Notes under the pieces: model-generated
What the model saw: only the letters and a program-made list of their open reading frames with translations
What the model was told of the DNA's origin: nothing
Databases searched by the model: none
Shown here: positions 57,485-64,000 of the stretch, in pieces
Position numbering within the stretch: the stretch's first letter is position 1
How the letters are laid out: the number at the start of each line of letters is the position of its first letter
Made by a program: the position numbers and the translations under genes
NCBI GenBank assembly: GCA_013180625.2
Contig: SNVD02006194.1
Span: forward strand, 181,240 to 245,239
Source of the DNA: Boswellia sacra
Lineage: Eukaryota; Streptophyta; Magnoliopsida; Sapindales; Burseraceae
Length of the DNA stretch: 64,000 bases
Direction: 5' to 3'

Positions 57485-59250
57485 CCTCATAATGGCTAAA
57501 TTACAAGCTACCTGATCAACATAACATTGCAAATAGAATAGGTTATAATACATGTAAATAGTTGAATATTCAAAACCTAATGAATTTAATAAAATTTTCT
57601 TACCGCAGACGATGAGTCCTCCTCAACCTCCTCAGGGGCAGAAGTTTCCATATCTTTTAACTTCAATTTATTCTTAGCATTCGTGTTGGCAGTTGATGGT
57701 TTTTTAGCCACTGCATCATATTCATCTTTCAACTCCACTGGCCCTTGCTCACCCTCATTTTGGGCCACTGGAATAGTATTACTGGAGTTTCCAGACTTCA
57801 CATCATTCAATTGTGCTCTTAGCTGGGCTATGATGTCATCTTTCTCTGCTAACTGTCTCATAACATCCTTAATACGTCTCTTTTCTTTGTGATGACCTTT
57901 GAAATATGCAGTTGGTGTCACATATTTCCCCAACCCCTAGCTCGACCTCTATGCTCCTCAATTCCCAATGCCCTAGTTAGAATATCTTGTTTATCAGTAG
58001 GGTCTACAACTTCTGGTTCTGCTTGCTTTTGGATCTCCTCCTGCAACAGTTATAAGTTAGTCACTATATACACAACTTATATGCTAATAACAAGTACTTG
58101 TATAATGTAAATTTTTTGTTTCAATTTGTTTACTTACAATTTTCTCAATCACAGGAAGAACATTTGGATGGTAATCACCAGTCTTCCTTTTCCTACCTCT
58201 TTTCCATAACTCTGAACGGTCAATTGGTGTATCATAATTCCCCGTTTCTTTGCACTACCAGCCAATAAAAATATGAAACAATTACCATGGAAACCATGAA
58301 ATCAGATTTGATTAATGAAAAATTTAAGCAAAAAAAAATTACCATTTCCTTCTCCACGTGAAGGTAGCCTTTCCTCCCTGTCGTATGATCATATTTATTT
58401 TCTCGTCTCCTGGCCTGTTATTTGCCTCTCAATTCCTTCAAGCATAAACAACTATTTATATTAAATAACATCAACATTTGGATTAAATAAAAACAGGTAA
58501 AATCAAGACAAGGCTGGTATACTCTATCTCTTCTATACTATTAATTCATTATTCCAATCTAACAATGTAGCATAAAATGTAGGAATTTATCAAGTCATAA
58601 CTGCAGCAACTATAAATGGAAATAACCTAACAAGACTTATATAGTTAATACCTTCCATTCATTTGTGAACCGGCTTCGAACGAATTTCTCCCGAACTTCA
58701 TCACTAATAAAATTGTATTCATCTGGCTTATTTGCTAGGGCATCTTTAATAGTCCCACATTTCAACACCCGATCTGAAGTTAAAACAGTCTTAAACTGCC
58801 GCCATGCCCTTGAAGCTTGTTTCATGACATATTCTTTATGGACTGGATCAACATCGTAGTGGTTCTGGTATTTTAAATGGAAAAAAAAAGAATTATGGAT
58901 TCCAGTAGAACTATTATATAAAAAAACAACACTTATATAACCAAAAATAAACATAATTTTCATACCAAAACCGATTCCCATATTCTATCTTTTGTCCCTT
59001 GATCCACAAGTCTCCAATCATTCCCTAGTATCGAGGTTGCATTGTGTGCTTCAAGGCCGATAGTTGAAATAAAGTTGTCTGAAATAGGCCATTGTTCTGG
59101 CGTATTATACTAATTAAATTCAATTCTAATTCTTTCTTCGTTAGGACCTCTATTTCTCTTAACATTCTTGCAAATTCCTCTTGTTCTACGAGAAGTTGTT
59201 GAACCACCCTCAGTTTGATCATTACTGGACTGTTTTCCTTCACTCATTGT
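57485..59250 (-). pseudogene. Ptta/En/Spm-type transposase part of the CACTA second gene (5' half)
   Basis: Minus-strand exons. 59248-59110 (MSEGKQSSNDQTEGGS..., then GICKNVKRNRG); about 59110-58985 with NDWRLVDQGTKDRIWES; 58860-58650 (DPVHKEYVMKQASRAWRQFK, then FISDEVREKFVRSRFTNEW); a small exon near 58370; 58255-58140 (GNYDTPIDRSELWKRGRKRK); and 58040-57600 (ILTRALGIEEHRGR, TAYFKGHHKEKRR, then a coiled-coil-like VMRQLAEKDDIIAQLRAQL and a Glu-rich tail). This matches the plant Ptta/En/Spm transposase-associated family. The gene continues into the Ulp1 part at 40006 on the far side of the gypsy insertion. Confidence 0.8.
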
Positions 59251-59423
59251 TACAACCTGCACTAAAAAAAAAGCTGTCAAACAACCACTCAAATACTTCA
59301 AGTTATACAACATAGCATGGAATATAAGAGAAACACAAATATATGGTGATGCAACATGACTAAGCAAAATAACTGAAACAATAATCAGCACTACCACTAT
59401 CTCAATTGTATTTCCTCCATGGT

Positions 59424-61533
59424 TCAATTATCAACCCAAACACCCTCGCAATTATCACAAACGTAGTTGATATCATCATCATCAACTGTATCAAATGATT
59501 CAATATTAGGTAAAACATTTACGAATGGATGATGATCAACCAAACTAGGTATTTGGTCATGAATTCTATCGATTTTGTATGATTTATCACGGGTAAATTG
59601 TACCACCGACCATCTACCATCACTTGGGTCTGTTACATAAAACACTTGTTTTGCTTGTGCAGCAAGGATGAAGGGATCTGACTTGTGGCCAATACGATTA
59701 AGATCCACTAATGTCACACCAAGGTCATCCACTCTCACGCCTCCGTTGCTGTCCACCCAATCACACTTAAAAATTGGCATAGTTAGTATATGATAATCAA
59801 GAACCCAAATCTCTTTTATAACTCCATAGAAAAGCAAGTCTCCCGTAATTGGGTTTTTATCTTTTGAACTTGCAACCTGCATTGTTGTTGCCTTGATACT
59901 AACTCTACTATTTTGATGGACTTTATCATCTCTGTGATCTCTTGTGTGGAGTGGCAGTTGTTGATGATATAGCCTGAATATCTTGTGACATATGAATGAG
60001 GCCCTGGAGCTAACCATTTCAACGTAGAAGACACGGACTCATCATTATTTATTGAATTCGAAACCTAGTAAGAAATAACATATTATGTTAAACGAAATGT
60101 TAATATGTTAATGAAGCTATATACACAAGACAATGCAAATAAAGAAACAGTTTACCTTATCTTTAAACCATTGGATAAAGCTACGATTGTGTTGGGTTTG
60201 CAACCACTTAGCATTTTTTGCTTGCCTTGGGAAACGATTCTTTAACACTTGCATATGCTCTCTAAGTTGCCAAAACAAAAGAGATAAATTATAATTAGTG
60301 ATAAATTGAAGCTCACGAAAAGCACAACGATGGAACAAAGTAAGAGAGAGAGAGACTTACTTAATGTACGGTTGCACTTCCTCCGTGTTTTCTAACACAT
60401 ATAGATGAGCTTGCTCCCAATCTTCAGCAGTGATGGAGATCACTCTACCCCCAACCAGGGGACTATCAACTTCATCCAGATTAATATCATTTAAATACTT
60501 CCCACTAAATTCAATCGCTTCTGTTGCAATATAACACTCTGCAATACAACCTTCGGGACGATTTCTATTTCGGACAAACCCTTTTAGAATTTTCATGAAG
60601 CGTTCAAAAGGGTACATCCATCTTAAATAAACTGGACCACACAACTTGACTTCTCTAACCAAATGGACCGTTAGATGCACCATTATGTCAAAAAAAGAAG
60701 GTGGGAAGTATTTTTTAAGCAAGCACAAGGTAACCACTAGATCACTTTCTATTGGGTTTAATTTAGGCACATCAACAACTTTGGTGCAGATATCATTAAA
60801 GAACATACAAAACCTTGTAATAGCACATCGAACATGCTTAGGCAAAACTGCTCTAATGGCCAAGGGTAAAAGTTGTTACATAAGGGCTTGACAATCATGG
60901 AATTTCAGACCAACAAGCTTTAAATCATCCAATGACACTAGATTCTTAAAGTTTGAACAATATCCGAATCGGACCCGAAGGTCATACAAAGTTTGGCAAA
61001 AAATCTGTTTCTTTTTCTTACTTAAGGAGTAGCAAGCAGGAGGCAAGTACGCTCGGTTGTTTACAACCTTCGGTTGTAACTCCTTCCGTAAACCCATGTG
61101 CACAAGATCCATTCTAGTGTTTAGACTATCTTTTGTTTTCCCAGGAATGTTTAACAATGTGCCATAAATGCTCTCACATACATTTTTTTCAATGTGCATG
61201 ACATCTAGATTGTGACGAACATATAAATGTTTCCAATATGGGAGAGTAAAGAAAAGGGATTTTTTCTTCCAGAACACATTTTCATTGAGTTCAATCTTTT
61301 TTCTTTTTTTATCCTTTTTCTTCCCCTAAGTGTGTTCTACCCTATCTTGTTTTTGTAGTATTTGCTCTCCCGTTACTGGTCTTGGGGCAAGATCAAATTC
61401 TTGATGCACATTGAAAGCCTTTTTCAATTTTCTAAAAGGATGGTTTTTTGGGAGAAATCGCCTATGACCCATGTACACATTTTTCTTCCCATGTTTCAAT
61501 CTACATGATGATGTTCCTTCCTCACATATTGGA
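59424..61533 (-). pseudogene. CACTA TNP2 transposase with DUF4218 and DUF4216 domains, 5'-truncated
   Basis: Minus strand. It begins inside TNP2, right at the gypsy insertion (61534): CHPICEEGTSSCRLKHGKK, GHRRFLPKNHPFRKLKKAF, then LPYWKHLYVRHNLDVMHIEK and VHMGLRKELQP. A stop at 60876-60878 interrupts HDCQALM/QLLPLAIRAVLP, after which the DUF4218 domain follows (CFFND-type segment, LTVHLVREVKLCGPVYLRWM, ECYIATEAIEF). Then NAKWLQTQHNRSFIQWF (60250-60150) and DUF4216 (59950-59580; LAPGPHSYVTRYSGYIINNC, DLLFYGVIKEIWVLDY, VFYVTDPSDGRWSVV), ending GVWVDN and a stop at 59424. There is at least one frameshift near 59950. TNP2 proteins supply the DNA cleavage function of CACTA elements; this copy is inactive. 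Confidence 0.85.
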
Positions 61534-62318
61534 TGACACATCCGAAAAAAGGATTGTCTCCCAAGTATAGGAGTGTCGAAGTAATAAAACCGGGGTCGAT
61601 CCACGAGGAAGGAGATTTTAGCGCTACAAATTATAAGCTAAGCAAATATGATATAATTGATTCAAAGATATGACAAGATAATATCAACAATAGATAAGAA
61701 TAATTAAAATGCGCAAGTAAAAGGAATTAACACATAATAATGAAAGCTAAGGTTAGGGGATCCGTCCTTAATATTTCGAATAAGGATAAACAACCTATTT
61801 TAGTTATATGAGTTATATTTGTTTCGTTACCAATATTTATACCACTTCTCGTAAATGGGTTCAAGCATCCAATGTGCCAATCACTATATGTCTACAACAA
61901 ATCAAAGTTCCTAACTAGATTCATGTCGGTAAGGAAGAACCATACGACATCTAGAAAGGATCCAAGCATTTGATGTGCCAAGGATTGTCAACAATAGATC
62001 AAGACCTCCACTTTACGAGTGGTGTCAAGATTGATTAAGAAAATAAATATAAATCATATAAAATAAACAACATAAGATTACGATTATTAAGCACATACCA
62101 AGGGTTAGAGAATCCTTATTCTCATATCAAGTGTTTCATCCTTTCACCTTAGCAAGAGAGAAATTAGAAAGACATTATAAGAGAAAGAACACAAATTGCC
62201 AGAAAAAGGAAATTCATTAATAACATTAAAACACAAGAGAGAAACACAATACAAGATCCCAGCAAGGCCAAGATGCCCTAATGGGTCACAAGGAACCTCT
62301 ATTTATAGATACATTCAG
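61534..62318 (-). repeat. Truncated 3' LTR of the minus-strand element
   Basis: About 785 of the expected 1365 bp remain. The LTR start and roughly 200 bp of adjacent internal sequence are deleted; the junction near 62314-62319 falls at a shared CTGAA, suggesting a microhomology-mediated deletion. Confidence 0.8.
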
Positions 62319-62499
62319 TCAAGATATCAATAAACCTTTTTTTCGTGCTTAATCAACACATGACTATGGGGCTTATTAGAAAGAAGCCATATCAGTTCTA
62401 ATATTTGTTAAGGCTAACAACCTTAGGTAGGGGGCATTTATTCATTTTATATATATATTTTTTCTCCTTCTTTTTTTTTTTTTGGAGGAATGCATCTTT

Positions 62500-62770
62500 A
62501 ACCCATGTAGCGAGCCTTAGGCTAATGACTCCCAGACCAGTTGGCCTTAGGGCATTAGGTGTTAAGACACCCCTTCGAGCTTAACGACTCGGGTTGCGGA
62601 TGCTTTATTTTTGCTTAGAAACTTGTGGATAGTGCAATGTTCAATCCCATTAAGCTTTCTCCTTAATCCATGTAGCGAGCTTTGGGCCAATAGCTAAACC
62701 AGTTGGTCTTAGGGTATTAGGTGTTGAGGCACCCCTCGGGCTTAATTGCTCGAATTAAGGAGGCTACGAG
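62500..62770 (-). repeat. Paired internal blocks, minus-strand copy
   Basis: The same two related blocks as at 52667-52930 (CCTTAGGGCATTAGGTG and CTTAGGGTATTAGGTG in plus-strand reading), in the reverse orientation. Confidence 0.75.
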
Positions 62771-63471
62771 ACCAAACTTATCCACAATTGCTCTCTCTTT
62801 ATTTTTTTCACTTCTTTTTTTTTCTTTTTTTTCACTTTTTTTTTTAACTTTCCCCTTCCTTTTGTTGTTATTCTAAACAAAACAAAAGAACTCAAATATT
62901 GCAACATTTCATTTCGCCACCCACAATCATGCATCAAGGTATGTATGTGTGTGAAGAAAGGTTCGTAGATACTTGCTTAATGAGTACATAAGCACACAGT
63001 TTATTAAATGATAATGTTGTGAGAGTTCATAGATTTGAATAATTCAAAGTGAAATGAATAAGACCTCCTTGTTGTAAAATTCAAACAAGACTAAATAATA
63101 TCAAGTTAGCTAAAATGAGTTCACAAAATCAAAATAAAATGACAAATTGGTTAGAATGGGTTTGAAGAGTTCAAACTGGTCCTCCTTACTCTGCTATTCC
63201 TGACCCAGAATGCGTCTCAAGAGGATTTGAACTCCTTACACCGCACTCTGAATCTAATTACTAACTCGCTTTTTTTTTTAATAAGAAAAAGGAAATTCAA
63301 GACACACTTATGTCTACTATCCTTCCCCCCCAACCAAATGAAACATTGTCCTCAATGTTTAAATGTAGAGAGATAAAGTATAGGAGACATTATCTGAAGC
63401 TTCTGTTATTCAAGAGAGATGACCTGAAAGACTTATAAAATGCTAAAAATAAAAGACAAGAAAAGAAAAAA

Positions 63472-64000
63472 TTACAAACGGATATTCAGATCCAATTTGC
63501 ACTTTTTGTTTTGCCCTCCTGCCCAATTAATTTGAGTACCAGCTGGGTCAGGTTCATAATCAACTTCTTGTAATTTGTCAAGTAACTCGCCAGCAGAAGT
63601 GGCAGAAACAAGGATCTGTCTCGCCGAATGAGGGATAAAATTTTGTTCTACAGCTGCATCAACAAAACTTATTAAAGGATCAAAGAAATTGTTAACATTC
63701 AACAAACCTATAGGTTTTTGATGGAGATTCAGTTGGGCCCAAGAGGCAATTTGAAAAATTTCTTCGAGGGTACCAAAGCCACCTGGTAAAGCAATAAAAG
63801 CATCTAAATTGATGAGTATATGTGCCATGCGTTCATGCATAGAGGAGACTTGTAACTCATGGCCAACCGTTTTTTCAACAATGCTTTCTATAGCCAAAGC
63901 TTTAGGAACAACTCCTAAAACTTGACTACCTCCTACACGTACAGCTCTTGACACACAACCCATTAACCCGAGGCTACCACCCCCATAAACCACATGAATC
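63472..64000 (-). CDS. LOG-type phosphoribohydrolase, intact as far as seen, 5' end outside window
   Basis: The open frame continues to the window edge (..IHVVYGGGSLGLMG) and ends NIRL and a stop at 63472, giving 176 residues. Motifs: YGGGSLGLMGCVS, SSMHERMAHI, LPGGFGTLEEIFQ, SWAQLNLHQKPIGLLNVNNF. The catalytic-type Arg and Glu are present; the usual Lys after that Arg is Met. About 70 percent identical by eye to the ORF at 6369 and much closer to the broken copy at 51297. No introns. It belongs to the minus-strand gypsy element inserted at 61534. The first part of the protein and any X ORF upstream lie beyond 64000. Confidence 0.85.
   Translation of the reverse strand, partial: IHVVYGGGSLGLMGCVSRAVRVGGSQVLGVVPKALAIESIVEKTVGHELQVSSMHERMAHILINLDAFIALPGGFGTLEEIFQIASWAQLNLHQKPIGLLNVNNFFDPLISFVDAAVEQNFIPHSARQILVSATSAGELLDKLQEVDYEPDPAGTQINWAGGQNKKCKLDLNIRL

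Larger units (their letters stand above)
33146..64000 (-). mobile_element. CACTA (En/Spm) transposon hosting nested gypsy elements; 5' end outside window
   Basis: The 3' terminus at 33146 reads TACTACAACAAAA, one base from the canonical CACTACAACAAAA. It is followed by subterminal repeats, then, on the minus strand, a Ptta/Ulp1-type gene and a TNP2-DUF4218-DUF4216 gene. Two gypsy insertions lie inside (40012-57479 and from 61534). The bases before the terminus (ATT, 33143-33145) are the candidate 3-bp target duplication within copia gag. The other terminus would lie beyond 64000. Confidence 0.85.
61534..64000 (-). mobile_element. Third X-LOG family gypsy element, minus strand, runs off the window
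   Basis: Inserted in the CACTA TNP2 gene. On the minus strand it holds LOG (from beyond 64000 to 63472), the 3' internal region with the GTTGGGGGGGAAGG tract (complement near 63325-63340) and paired blocks, and a truncated LTR ending TGTGTCA at 61534. The base order and variants (CATTAGGGCATC) place it with the inner element's family. The 5 bases beyond the LTR end (TTGGA, 61529-61533) should be one side of its target duplication. Confidence 0.85.

Noticed and set aside
61567..61604. N-terminal part of the ORF ending at 61326 as part of TNP2
   Set aside because: These codons are translated LTR sequence fused by the gypsy insertion; the TNP2 similarity starts only beyond the junction at 61534.

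Overview
The window reads as nuclear DNA of a flowering plant, most likely a eudicot. It is AT-rich, has intron-like gene fragments and long CA/TA/GA microsatellites, carries plant-type proline-rich secreted protein genes, and is mostly made of plant transposable elements (Athila/Tat-like Ty3-gypsy, Ty1-copia, CACTA, Mutator-, hAT- and Harbinger-like). No species can be named from the sequence alone.

Layout. 1-3382: degraded exons, one recognisable as enhancer-of-polycomb-like, ending in the terminus of a CACTA element with palindromic subterminal repeats. 3383-10392: the 3' part of an old Ty3-gypsy element. It carries an accessory Cys-rich ORF (called X here), a solo LTR inserted later, an intact intronless LOG-type cytokinin-riboside-monophosphate phosphoribohydrolase ORF, a polypurine tract and the 3' LTR. 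10393-28960: intergenic DNA with two minus-strand genes for secreted proline-rich proteins (one intact, one frameshifted) and several small TIR elements, three of which have recognisable target-site duplications. 28961-64000: a set of nested elements. A minus-strand copia element is cut in its gag by a minus-strand CACTA element beginning at 33146. That CACTA was hit by a plus-strand gypsy element (40012-57479, TSD GAACC), which was itself hit by a second copy (46811-54632, TSD GAAGC/GATGC). A further minus-strand gypsy copy starts at 61534 inside the CACTA transposase gene and runs off the window.

The most unusual system is an X + LOG cassette carried between integrase and 3' LTR, where retroviruses place env. 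X is seen three times and LOG three times (a fourth site has lost LOG by deletion), in elements with at least two different LTR types. X has a basic patch followed by a compact Cys cluster, resembling in layout the small nucleic-acid-binding proteins of carla- and vitivirus-type plant RNA viruses. LOG enzymes release active cytokinin bases. A retrotransposon lineage that keeps a possible viral-type RNA-binding protein and a plant hormone-activating enzyme would be remarkable. The viral relationship of X is an inference from motif layout and needs a profile search.

Frames, TSDs and LTR pairings were read by eye. Family names for small TIR elements and exact ends without a TSD are tentative.
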